Shown here: piece after piece, positions 50,004 to 61,200 of the stretch
How positions within the stretch are numbered: the stretch's first letter is position 1
How the letters are laid out: each line of letters opens with the position of its first letter
Made by a program: the position numbers and the translations under genes
Assembly: GCA_008711295.1 (NCBI GenBank)
Contig: VUYV01000062.1
Coordinates: 3,225,927 to 3,289,926 of the forward strand
Direction: 5' to 3'
Length of the DNA: 64,000 bases
Source: Anarhynchus alexandrinus
Taxonomy: Eukaryota; Chordata; Aves; Charadriiformes; Charadriidae
The notes under the pieces: generated by a model
The model's database searches: none
Told to the model about the DNA's origin: nothing
The model's input: the letters and a program-made list of their open reading frames with translations, nothing else

Positions 50004-51040
50004 GTGAGCTTTAGTAGTAGGGTCAGGCATTAAAAGCTGTGGCTGTTCCCTTTCCTTTTTTCTTTATGGTAATTAGATATATGTATTGACAGGTTAAAGG
50101 AATGATTATTTCATGAAGATACTCATTTAAAGTGATTGCTCCTCTATTCTAGAGGTTTACTAGTTATCTGGGGACGTAAATTATCACAGAGACACATTTT
50201 CATTCATTTCTCATTCTGTTTGATTACGCTACGAATATGCAAGCTTTTAGGCTAAAGTTAAACTGACCGTGCTTCTCAGCTTTCCTTGCCTGAAATCCCT
50301 GATTGCAAACTGATTCATTGGTGATCACTCAATGACACTAGGAATCAGACAACTTTTGTTCCAATACTAGGTAAGTGTGTAAACTCTGCTGTTGAACCAA
50401 AGGTGGTTCTTTTCCCGTGTTTATCTTTGACTGAATCACTGTTTTCATCCTCTTGTCTTTCCTTTAAGTAAGAGTTCTAGTACGTCTTTGAGATAAAACA
50501 CAGTTTTTCAGAATCTTACTTAGTATAACTTAAATAGAAGAAATGGAGTATCTCAGCTTTTCTTACTGAAGTCAAGGTAGCTTTTTTTTTAAATGTAGTT
50601 TATAACATCTCAAGTTTCTTGTTTAAACATACAGAATTACTGTGTACATTTTATGTATTATATGATTTCTTTCTACAAACAAATTTTAATTAATTCTGGA
50701 CTACTAAAAAACACAATTCTGTTACAATTTGGTAGTTTTAATGAAAATGGTAAAGGAGAATCTAAAATTGTGCTTTGGTAATAGAGCAAACAATGAAAAA
50801 ATTGAAACCATTACATATAAAACATCAAATATGACATTCATTACATAAGGCACAAAACCAATAAACACTGTACAGGGCATCAAGTATAAGGAAAAATAAT
50901 TTATGTGTGGTTTAACTAAACTGTAAAGTTATGAACAAAATACTTAAAATCCATAGAAGTGTTGGGAAGGGGAAGGAGTGATGAGGAGAGTCATGAAAGT
51001 AATTTTTCTCTTTTTTTTTCTTTTTTTTTCTCTTTCCCAG
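50004..51040 (+). other. CHD9: Presumed CHD9 intron with strong 3' splice site
   Basis: About 1 kb of AT-rich sequence holds no exon of its own. It ends with an exceptionally long polypyrimidine tract (51006-51038, nearly all T and C) followed by CCCAG at 51036-51040. This is a very strong acceptor and fixes the start of the coding exon. Confidence 0.75.
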
Positions 51041-51043
51041 AGG

Positions 51044-51212
51044 ATGCTTTAACACTTTAAGACGAATGTTTCATCAGAAGCGCTAATGGATGTTGGCATG
51101 CCTTGGATAAGGTGGTGACCGCTGGATGTCATTTGTTTCTGTTCACTGCAGAGAGCCAAAATTGACTCCATTTGGAGTTGAGAGAAAAAGCAGTACAGAC
51201 CTATCAAGATGA
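51044..51212 (+). promoter_or_regulatory. CHD9: Cluster of upstream ORFs in the CHD9 leader
   Basis: Five short ORFs lie between the exon start and the CHD9 ATG: 51044-51052 (ATG CTT TAA), 51066-51086, 51086-51118, 51090-51110 and 51126-51212. The second and third overlap as TAATG. The last has 28 sense codons, and its TGA overlaps the CHD9 start codon as ATGA (51209-51212). Upstream ORFs generally lower scanning to the main start, and ATGA/TAATG overlaps favour reinitiation or stop-coupled control. The ORFs are seen directly; the regulatory role is inferred. Confidence 0.6.
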
Positions 51213-52645
51213 CTGATCCTATGATGGATTTTTTTGATGATGCCAATCTTTTTAGTGAGACCTTAGAAGGTTTGTCAGATGATGCCTTTGTTCAACCTGG
51301 ACCTGTTTCACTTGTTGATGAATTGAATTTGGGTGCAGAATTTGAACCTTTGCACATAGACTCATTGAACCATGTGCAAGATGCTCAAAATCCACAAAAG
51401 ATGAGTGAGTTTGATCAGCTGAATCAGTATGATTCACTGAAACTTCACTCAGTAAATCAGTCTTTTAATAGCTCAGCTGACAACGTCTTATCACCACACT
51501 CTCAGTTCAATTGCTCACCAATTCATCCGCAAAACCAGTCTAATGGAATGTTTCCAGATGTGGCTGATGGTAGTCCTATGTGGGGTCATCAAACTGCCAC
51601 AACTGTTTCGAATCAAAATGGGTCCCCCTTTCACCAAGGACATTCTCAGTCTATGCAGCAAAACAAAAGCTTTGTAGCACACCATGACTTTGCCTTATTT
51701 CAGGCTAATGAACCGCAGCATCAGTGTGCCTCACTACGGTCGCAACAAAGCAGAAACAACACGGGGCAAGATGCTCTGAGTCAGCCAAAAGACTTCATGG
51801 AAGTTAATGTATCTACTTCTCACAGAGTCGGTGTTAACCACCCGCCTCCAGTTTCTAATCCATCAACTTCACAGCAGCCTCTGTCTGTTCAACAGTTTTC
51901 TCAAACTGCAAGTGCTTCAATACATTTTTGTGGGAATCAGGAAGGAAATTTTGATGGACAGTCCCCAACTATTACTCCGTGTTCTGTCAATAATAGCCAA
52001 CAATTTTCATCTCCTTATTCTTACTCAAATAACCACATTTCTCCAACCAGCCTCCTTCAGTCTACAACAGCTCTTTCTAGCAGCCAGCAGACACACTCTA
52101 TCTCTGACTTCACTGGAAGCGATGCCTTTACATCTCAAACAGGGACCAAGCAAGAAACAACTGAGCACATATTGAATCCTAATACACCTTTGAATTCAAA
52201 TAGTTTTCAAATGTTGCATTCTGCGCATCCTCAGGGCAACTTTAGTAGTTCAAAACTCTCTCCTGTGAATATTAATTTTCCAGCTTCCGCTGGTTCTGCT
52301 TCTCAGATAAGCCATTTCACTGACCCTATTGAAAGCAACGGTTTTGCATCTTTGGATGAGAACTTACTTCATCAAGTTGAGACTCATAATGAACCATTTA
52401 CAGGACTTGATCCGGATGACCTCCTTCAGGAAGACCTTCTGCCGCAGTTTGATGATTCTGCGTTTGTTCAGGATAGCACAAGCCATGTTTTAGAGCATGA
52501 CCTGGAACACCATATAACGCCACAGCAAGTAACACAGTCATCTGATCTTGTTCGGGCACAGTCTCAAAGTCAGATCCATCCTTGGCATTCTTCAGTTTCT
52601 AATCAGCATCTGCAAGACAGGAGTCGCGTAACCTTGCAAGGACAG
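51209..52645 (+). CDS. CHD9: CHD9, chromodomain helicase DNA-binding protein 9, N-terminal 479 residues (partial)
   Basis: CHD9 (also CReMM or PRIC320) is a nuclear ATP-dependent chromatin remodeller of the CHD6-CHD9 subfamily. It is described as a transcriptional coactivator, including with PPAR-alpha. I recognise it from the start MTDPMMDFFDDANLF and the following EGLSDDAFVQPGPVSLVDEL, which match vertebrate CHD9 closely and differ from CHD7. This exon encodes only the N-terminal region. It has an acidic-hydrophobic start (1-60), then a Ser/Gln/Asn/His-rich disordered stretch with LSPHSQFNCSP (94 onward) and MWGHQ (W125). A second acidic-hydrophobic patch, GLDPDDLLQEDLLPQFDD, spans 399-416. 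No canonical LxxLL motif is visible here. The chromodomains, SNF2 ATPase and BRK domains are encoded beyond the window. The start has A at -3, a favourable context, although several upstream ATGs precede it. Translation is uninterrupted, with no frameshift, to a phase-0 donor at 52645. Confidence 0.95.
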
Positions 52646-54467
52646 GTATGGAGGGATTTGGGGGGTGAGGGTTTGAGCTGGTTGATTTGGTTGATCTGGT
52701 GAAACGCGTAATAGGGCTTGTGCCAAAGCATGGTAACTGAAGTCTCTGAGCTGTTGTTACTTGACCCTGAAGAAGTCTAAGTAACTGCTAGTTTAGGAAA
52801 AAACCCACCCTGTTGATGCAGACCTTGCTTTCTCCTGTTGTTTTCTTACCGTTGTAGAAAACAAGGTTTATATGACCTGAAAATATTTAGTCAGAGAAAA
52901 TGGTGCTGGTCCTTCTACTGTTTATATTTCCCAAGTACAGCAGAGAAAATTGGTTGGTTTATGATTTTGGGGCAAATATTACTGTCTTTTAAAGTACTTA
53001 GAGCAATATATTTTTAAGAGCTTTCGTACTGCTCGTGTGGCTGACTTCCTGCAAGAATTGCACTGGTTTTGTTGTTAGTCATTCCTTTGCTTGGTGTCTT
53101 TGTGGTCATGCTCATTGGCTAAAAATACAAACTTTTTTGTTTTGTTTTTGATAAGATTAATAATAATAGAAAACATACAAAAGGCTATGCCTGTGTTTGA
53201 TTTTGTTACTTTCGGCTAAACCAAACAAACCCTGCAGTTGTTCTAGCATAACATGCACACCTACTGGAAGTATTAGAGCCCTCCACAAGGAAGACAAGAT
53301 AGCATAAAAATTATATTGAACTTTTTTAATGGTATACAAGAGTGCTTTTCAGATTATCTGAGATAAATTGAAATTGTGTGAGCATTGAAGGGTTCAGAAA
53401 GACAATCATTCAGCTTGTTTCTTAGGAGTGCTTTCTCATAATGTACGTAATGTAGTGAATTTTCAAATAGTTTTAATTGAGATACTAAGTCAAATTTTTT
53501 TTTAATGCTGGCCCTTATCTTCATCTGTATCATCATCATCTTTTTTTATAGGAAGTGTGTAAGTGTGAATATATTGAAATGTAGATTGGCGCTTCTGGAT
53601 TGCTTTGGTCTCTTAGGAGAGTAGTTAAGCTTTTCGAAACCAAAATAGGGCAAGTAAAGTTGTTTTTTTCACAACACTGTAAGCAGCAAAATCATGTTTT
53701 TATTATACCTACTAGAAACCTCAGCGTATGTGAGATTCTTGCAGCTTTTTCAACTCAAAAAATTCCTAAATCAAAAGAAAATACATCTCAAATATAGGAG
53801 AGATTTAATAACCAAAGGCACAAATAATTATTCTTTCTGCTTTTAAAATTTATCAATCTTTGAGTTCCTGCTGTGGTTTTGGAGACTGGTTTAGTCGCTT
53901 TCCTTGTGAGTACTTGAAAAGTGGTATCAGTGACTGCATTACCAGTAAGTTAATACCTTAAAATTATCACAGTTTGGCACTGCTTGGTAGCTCCAGCCCA
54001 AATTTGATTTGACAAGAATGACTGAAACTTCTTCAATTAGATGGCTTGGCCGAAGGAGCTGTAGTTTCTATATGATAAATGCACGTATTCAGCTGCCATC
54101 ACTGGCTATCTAGGGTTTCCAAACTTGTGAGACTGTCTGAAATCCATGTACATGTGAACAGTGGAAGTAGAAATGTTTATTTTAAACTCCTGTTTTAAAT
54201 TCTAGGAGGAATTTAGCTTGTATTTGGGAAAGGAGAGGGAATATAAATGCCTTCTAATTTTCAGTCTCTATTTCAAAATAGAGGCAACTCTAACATCAAA
54301 TATATACAGGCAGACACCTTTAAATAGGGTGTACTACTTCTCTATATTCTTGCTACCAGTATTCTCTCTACCTTAGAATATAGAATGGTGCCTTGCTGAG
54401 GAAAAAAAAAATATTGGGAAGGAAAGTAGCGTAATTACTGACTCTTACTTCTACTTAGTTTGCAGGA

Positions 54468-54650
54468 CACTGGAACAGGTTGCCCAGAGAGGTTGTTGAG
54501 GCCCCATCCCTGGAGGTGTTCAAGGCGAGGCTGGACGTGGCCTTGGGCAGCCTGGTTTAGTGGGAGGTGTCCCTGCCTATGGCAGGGGGGTTGGAACTCG
54601 ATGATCTTCAAGGTCCTTTCCAACCTAAACCATTCTATGATTCTATGATA
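54468..54650 (+). mobile_element. CR1 LINE 3' end with intact tail, about 183 bp
   Basis: The copy begins abruptly at CACTGGAACAGGTTGCCCAG and runs through GTTGAGGCCCCATCCCTGGA and GGAACTCGATGATCTTCAAG. It ends with GTCCTTTCCAACCTAAACCA and the short repeat ATTCTATGATTCTATGA. The 5' truncation and terminal short repeat, with no poly-A tail, are characteristic of bird CR1. It lies in sense orientation within a CHD9 intron. It closely resembles the truncated copy at 17602-18026, so both belong to a similar young subfamily. No obvious target-site duplication is seen. Confidence 0.95.
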
Positions 54651-55089
54651 CAGGCCGGTGAAGAAGGCATGTAACACTTCTTTTTCCCCCCTTTAATTTT
54701 ATGTCATTAGTGTAGAGATAAGGGTTTAACACGTTTAATCTTTGGTCTTGGTTCAGTAGATTGCTTCTTCATTACAACTTCTGCTTATGTTTATGGAGTG
54801 TGTTATTTTCAATTCCTACTAGTGAAACTTCTTTAAAATTGTGGTGTGATGTTAATAGAACATGTGTACGGCTGTGTATTTGAGATTAGCTTGATTAACT
54901 GAGTGATGCAGTAGATGCATTCTGTTGGTTTCAATAAACATTTCTTACTTTTTAGGTTGGGGAGGGGGAAGAAGGGGGCACAGCCCAAGTAGCTACTCTT
55001 GTAATTTATTCCAGTACGCTAAAGGGACATGCTATAGTAGCTACTAGGGAAACGTGATCCTGTTTATTACTGTGTGTACAGTACTGCAG

Positions 55090-55289
55090 AGGGACCAGCG
55101 CCGGGTTCCCTGCCAGGGAACAGAGCGGCATAACCCAGGGTTGGGAAGAGCAGTGTCAAGGCTGGTGGTCTCCCATGAGCAGCCGTGGGTGAAGGAAGAA
55201 GAGGAAGTGGATTCCAGGAAAAGTGGGGGTGGCGAGAAATCCAGGGGTTAGCATCGTGTTTGAGGAGCATGCAGGATACAAGCCAGCTG
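55090..55289 (+). other. GC-rich exon-like patch in the CHD9 intron, possibly LTR-derived
   Basis: About 200 bases of raised GC sit between a fair acceptor (TACTGCAG|, AG at 55088-55089) and a donor (AGCTG|GTGAGA, GT at 55290). Read in phase 0, as CHD9 residue 479 would require, it stays open for 53 codons and then stops at TAG 55249-55251. Included in the transcript, it would truncate CHD9. Just downstream, TCTAATAAAACTTTCTGGTG with a polyadenylation signal resembles the R-U5 end of an endogenous retrovirus LTR, so a solo-LTR remnant is an alternative. Neither reading is established. Confidence 0.2.
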
Positions 55290-58200
55290 GTGAGAATTAA
55301 GTCTAATAAAACTTTCTGGTGCTGTGACTTTTCTGTTGTATACATCAGAACCTTTCAAGACTTGTTTTGATCTTGCTGACATCAGTTTTAGGGCTTTGTT
55401 TTGTAACTAGGAATAGAGGGAAAGTTCTAAGGCCTGTGGAGTTAAGTTTTTGGTGTTTGGTTTTGTTTTTTGTCGTGGTGTGAAAACAAAGCAACTTTAC
55501 AGTATTTAAACTTTTTCATGTTTTCCCCCTGAAGCTTTGAAATGAAACGGACAGAAAACAGAGTAATAAAACTGCTTGGTTTGGATTTTATTATTTCGGG
55601 GTATGCAATAAATTGTATAAATAGGATTCTTACCTTAAGTTTATCTAATCGGACAGGTGTTTAATGTTTCCTTCAGCAACTAGTTCTGAAGTAGTAGCTG
55701 TCAAACTACAGTGAGGAATATTGACGGGGGAGTGACAGAAGCAAACAACGCAGAAGTCTCTTAAATCAGCAGTGTATGTAATACAAATAGTAATAGAAAA
55801 GTATGGCAATTGCTGGTTAAGTGTTTCAGATCTGTCTTTTATCTGATTACAATTCTAAGAAGGGGGTTTTAGTTCTAGTTCTCACTTTTATTCTTCGATC
55901 ACTTTGTAGGATTTAAAGTTCAAGATGAGTTTGTTCTGATTGAGCCTCTTACAACTGTGTGTAGTTTAACCAGAGAGGAAAAAGGTGGGGTAGAGGACAG
56001 GGAGGGAATATTGGTCTTACTGAAACTGGTTGGTTTTAGGCTAGGAGCTAGATGGGAAGGGATTTTGATAACTTCCATATGTTAAGGTGAAATGTCTATT
56101 GTTTAACAAGGCAATGTCTCATACTGGATATTGTACATGTGAAGGAAAAAATTACTAGTGAATTTAATTATTTCCATCAGTTTTACTTTGATAATGATTG
56201 AGTTTTTTTCAGAAAGGAAAACTTTATTTTATGAAATAGTTAATGAACTGTAGCTATTGGAATGCACCCAACACTAGACAACCAAAGATCTTTAACTACA
56301 GTTATGCTGAGGTTATTTAAAACTAAGAAAGAACATTAAATACTTCTTGTTTCATTATTTGAAAGCAAGCATACTCATCACATTTTTACTTGTACCGCTA
56401 TTCATTTGATAGAAATTAATTTAAAAATTAATAGAATGTATTCAGTGTAATAATACTGCAGAATTAAAAACAATCTAGAATGTCTTATGCTGCTATTATA
56501 CTTTCTATGCCTGCTGTAATTAGATTATAATTGTAAATAAATTGTGCCTCTTAATTTTACATCATGCATTTTTCATCAGAGTTAGTTTGAGAACAGAAAG
56601 TGGAGTAACGCACTGACGATTCATGTAGCTTCAGCTTTGACTAATACAACACTTCTGATCTTTTTAACTCCACTTAAAACTGTTTTGAGTTTGCTAAAGC
56701 TAAATAATCTATTTGTTTTTCATAAAGTTGAACAAAGATGAAAAAATACGGGCTTCAACATTCGGTTCTGCGTGTTTAGAAGAAAAAGAAAGTTGGAAAG
56801 ATAATCTGAAGTATAAACTGTCCTAAGAGAAGTTTACAACCATCTCACTGTGTATATTATTTTGTAATAAGTGTTTTAATGTATTCTGGCTACATGCGTG
56901 GAAGCAGAATAATTGAGATTAAACTGGAAAATAATATCCCGTTAATAATCTTAAGTGCTATAGGACAAGGTGCTAGTCTTGGTTCTTAAATCAGGTGTAT
57001 CCTTTTTTCCCTTTTGTGACTAAAAGTTTGAGCACCTACCTTAATAATTCAGTATATTCATGAATTCCAGTATCTTGCATCTGACTTTTTTTTTTTAAGC
57101 TGACTTGAAACATGTGAGGGCTTTTATGCTTGCAAGCATGAGTTTTCCTACCACTTGTTTTATAGCAACAGAGGACACTTATTTTTGGAGAGAATTTGTC
57201 TTGCCCTTGTTGAAAGTTTAGCAAAGAAAGCCTGGTCATTGTGGGTGATTGGTTGGTGTCATACCCTGGGACATCTGTATATATCAGAATGGCATAACCT
57301 CATGTATGAACGTATCCCCAGAGATGGAACTAAGTTTCACCTGATCAGAGTGCAGGCTTATGTGCTGCTGAGATGCCTGTCACAGGCCTTTCACCTCTGA
57401 CTCTGTTAGCAGATGCCTCCCTTTTGTATTGACTCTAAATTGATCGTAGACAAGTATCGCTTGGATTATTCCACTTGTAAACCTCTTACTCTGCCATTGC
57501 TTGCTGTTCTACTTGAAATCTTGCACTGTGAAGTTTTATGACAGAAATAGTGATGTGTTTTCTTGGCTAGTTATGGTAGGTACAAGAAGCCAATTACTTG
57601 ATAGATGCAGTTAAGGAAAATGTGTAAAAGTCAAGGATATAGTATTTGTCAGAGTGTATTTCTTGTATTCTGTACATAAATCTTTGTCTGAACTTTACTT
57701 TTAAACATTTCTAGGAGTTGTATGCTCTGGATTTAATTCTCTGCTTAAGGAACAATTTTCACCTTCCTTGTAGGACCTTAGTAAATTCTATACCACAGTG
57801 AGGCAGCAGAATTCAGTTGTCATTTCCCAGCACCTAATAGGTTTATCATGTACGTACAAGTAATGAAAATAATCCCTCCTCTGACCTTCTTTGTACTGTA
57901 TTTTCTGGCTTTTTTGCTTTCTATTTTTTACAGAAAGGCCTGCACAAATAGGGGGGAGTGAAAGTGGCGAGGCTGTGTCAAATGCACAGAGTTAATGAGA
58001 GGAGTAGGGCAACATCTCTGAGCTCTGGCAGTGCAGTTCCTGGAATGAACTAAGTCTGTTAAACTATAGCTGTATATAATGTTTTGATTACTAATCTATG
58101 GCTTTTTGCCAATGATGTATTCATCATTGAAGACAGCAATATTTTGATAGCTTTATTTATAGTCGAATGTGTATGAAGCATTTCCTTTTGTATGTATTTT

Positions 58201-61200
58201 ATCTGTTTTATGTAAGCTTTTCATATATTTTATTTCTTTTAAAAATGACAAATTGCATAGGTTGGGGAAAGGAAGTACGTGTTTGTGAGATCAGTTTGTA
58301 ACACACCGATGAATATTTATTATAATTTTTAATTTCTTCGTTTTTCATTTGCCTTGTTTTTCCTTTCAAAATACAGCTGTATAGTAAGGGAAAGACAAAA
58401 ATTGCTGAACTTTTAAGAACAGGGAAAATGTGCCAGAGTATATGCTTTATTGTTTTAAAGGCTTTATGAGTTTGTTAGTAATTACTGTCTCTGTTGGGTA
58501 GAGTTAAATTGTTTCATCAATCTTCTTTCTTTGAATATTTTTTGCCATCACTAATGCTTTTCTTAAGTCTCCCTCAACCTTTGTCACTTGTCAGATTATT
58601 AGGCTGTCCAATTCTTTGTGCATGTTTCCTCTTCAAAATGAAGTACTTGCTGTTGTGATGATTGTTATAATTTAAGAATATCATTTTTCCTAAGATAATT
58701 GCAAACTCATTAAATGACTGCAATAATTGTCTTTAAAATGTGCCAAAAGAGATGCATTTTTGTAAAAAGTAGTTAACAGATGGCAAGCATAGGAAGGAAG
58801 CTTCTGACTAGGTCAGCTTAGAGGAGTAATCCTACAGATAGCAAGGCGAGATTAGTTGACAAAATTAAGTAAAATAGATCTTAATTTTTTAATGATATTG
58901 CAGAATAAGTGTGATTGAATAATCTAAATAATTATTTGCAAGCAGATGTCTTGTTAACGCTGAAGAACTATAAAGCGATTCAGTAATGTACTGTACTGTA
59001 GAGTACTGATATAACTGTGCGAGCTTAGGGTCTGGAAGAAGTGGTACCTAATTACAGCGAAAACAGAAAACAAAACCCATCATAAATTGTCTTTTAGAGA
59101 CAGCAACCAATACTATAGACTGGTAAAGCCGTACTTCAGTATATGTCTAAAGTATAATTAGTGTAAGGGAAAAAAAGTTTATGGAAAAAAGCTCCTATTC
59201 TTCCCCTCTGTGTTAATGCAACCATTTGTGCTATGAACTCACCTGGGAAACTCATTCAGGTGCAGAGGAACTTTTTACTTTTTTTGTCAGGCTTTTTTTT
59301 TTTTTCAGGAATACAAGTTCCTGATTCAGTTCTCCTCTTAGTTGTACAGAATTGTGTACCGTAGAAACAGTGGTGGGGAGAAAGGAAGGAGTGGGAAGCA
59401 TAATTTTCTGCAGTAGAGGCAAAATAATTGTGCATGGAACCGCGGCGTCAAATACAAAGAGGGTGCAAGTGGGCTCTGTGGGGCTATCCACTGGCACATG
59501 TAACCACTAACCTGCTTTGTCTAATGCTGTTACCTGAAGTCTGAACTTTTGAGTGGCTTCAAACATTGCCTCTAAAACTTCCAGAACAGCGCTTCATCTT
59601 GAGACCTTTGGTAGAAAATCAACGCTTTATAAAGTGTTAGTGAAGTGTTATTACTGAGAGAGGAGCAGAACTTGTAAAGATGTTAACCAGTAGTATGGTT
59701 TTGAAGCCAAAGAATCTGAAGTACATTTGGAATTCAGGTGGCTTTTGTCCAGCTGTCTGTGTGCTTTGTGCACTCAGGTTTTACAATTTCTTGTAGCTGT
59801 TACGTTAATTCTAAATACATAGAGAGATCAAAGTAATTCCTAGCACTTTGTCCACCTAGCAGCCTCCTGCATCTGGAGAGTTACTGTTTCCTTTGTTCAT
59901 TGTCAGGTTAAAAAATTCACACAAGTTCCTGGTTAGGTGGATTTCCAAGACAGTGTCTATCGTCAGGTGTTGAGTGGATGGAATTTGGGAACTCTTAAGG
60001 CTAATAAATACAAGTGAGTGGATTTCTAGGATGATGCGACTGAGGATTCTTACGTTGATTTGAGTAGTTTGATAAATGAATCTAGGAATGTAGCTTTAGG
60101 CTAGAAGCAGTTGACAAGTCTTATAAAGCTGTGTAATATGTAGTAGAGATTGATTTTTCTTTCATAAATGTGGCAGGTTTTCTTTTGTGTGGGTTATTTG
60201 GCTTGTATTCGCACTTACTTGAGGTTTTTGCTCCTGTGATGTTTTACTGTAAAAGCTAGCATTTTAATTTATATCTTAGGAAAATGTTCCCATCTTTTAC
60301 ATACTGCCTTTTCAGGAGTTTGTCTGTATTTGAAGGTAATTTCAATGTTAGTAGCATATCGTCTATAGGCACATAATGCATATCGAATTGCAAACGAGAA
60401 TTAGTTTCATAGGTGGATAGGAAGGCCTCTTATAAGAGATATTCATGAATTCACAATTTAGTTTTAGTTTATATGTTGGAAAGAAAAGAGAAGTTGGTCT
60501 TAGTACTAAAGACGACATCACAAATATTTTGGTTCTGAGGATTTTGTTTCTTATAGTTCGAAACATTGTTTCAGAGAGTTCTGACTGATAGATTTTGAAA
60601 ATAACCTAAAGAGGAATCTTAAAAACAATTGTTTCACTGTACCATCTTTTTAACCATGCATATAGAAGGAGAGTTCTTGAATACTATTTTAAGCAAACTT
60701 ACTAGAAAAACCTAGCTATTGTGCTTTGTGTGACTTGCAACATGCTATGGCTTACAGTACCTGCTTTTATGCTTCAGAAGGGTAAGAAACAGTGCTAGAA
60801 GATGCAGTACCTTTGGATTGTTTTTCTTTGCTCTATGTTTGTAGCGGCTGCTCCTGAGGCCCAGGTATGGCTCAGCTTGATGTGTCAATTTTGTTGTAGC
60901 AGGAACTTTGGTTCTTGCAAGTCTTAAAAGCTGCAACCAGCTATTACAGAGCACAAGTTGTCACAGGGAAGGCAGGTAAACTAATTTAAGCAACATCTGA
61001 GTGACAAAACAAGACATGAGTTTTACTGCCTTAGAGTTTAGTAAGAACAATTTTTTTTTAGAAAGATTAGGTGCATTTATTTTGCTGTGTCTGTGTTGTA
61101 GCTCCTATTTATATCATCCTGTGGAGGATTCTTTGACCTGCAGTCATGTGGTATTATGAAATCTGATCAACTCCAGATACTCCACAAGAGGCATATTTTA

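Larger units (their letters stand above)
51041..52645 (+). other. CHD9: CHD9 exon with the start codon, 1,605 nt
   Basis: The exon runs from the acceptor at 51040 to a donor CAG|GTATGG (GT at 52646-52647). It holds 168 bases of 5' UTR and 1,437 coding bases. The coding part is exactly 479 codons, so the exon ends in phase 0. This matches the family arrangement, in which one large exon carries the start codon and the disordered N-terminus. If the intron were read through, 18 codons would follow before a stop at 52700-52702; those residues are not expected in the protein. Confidence 0.9.

Noticed and set aside
51209..52645. Assignment of the coding exon to CHD7 or another CHD6-8 member
   Set aside because: The N-terminal sequence and the conserved SPHSQFNCSP and MWGHQ segments fit CHD9. 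CHD7 has a different start and much longer Pro/Gln-rich stretches.
52646..52702. Extension of the CHD9 reading frame by 18 codons past 52645
   Set aside because: A good GT donor at 52646 and family exon structure indicate that this is intron; the added residues do not resemble CHD9.
54435..54677. 80-codon minus and 62-codon + frames at 54.4-54.7 kb
   Set aside because: Both run through the CR1 3' end; spurious.
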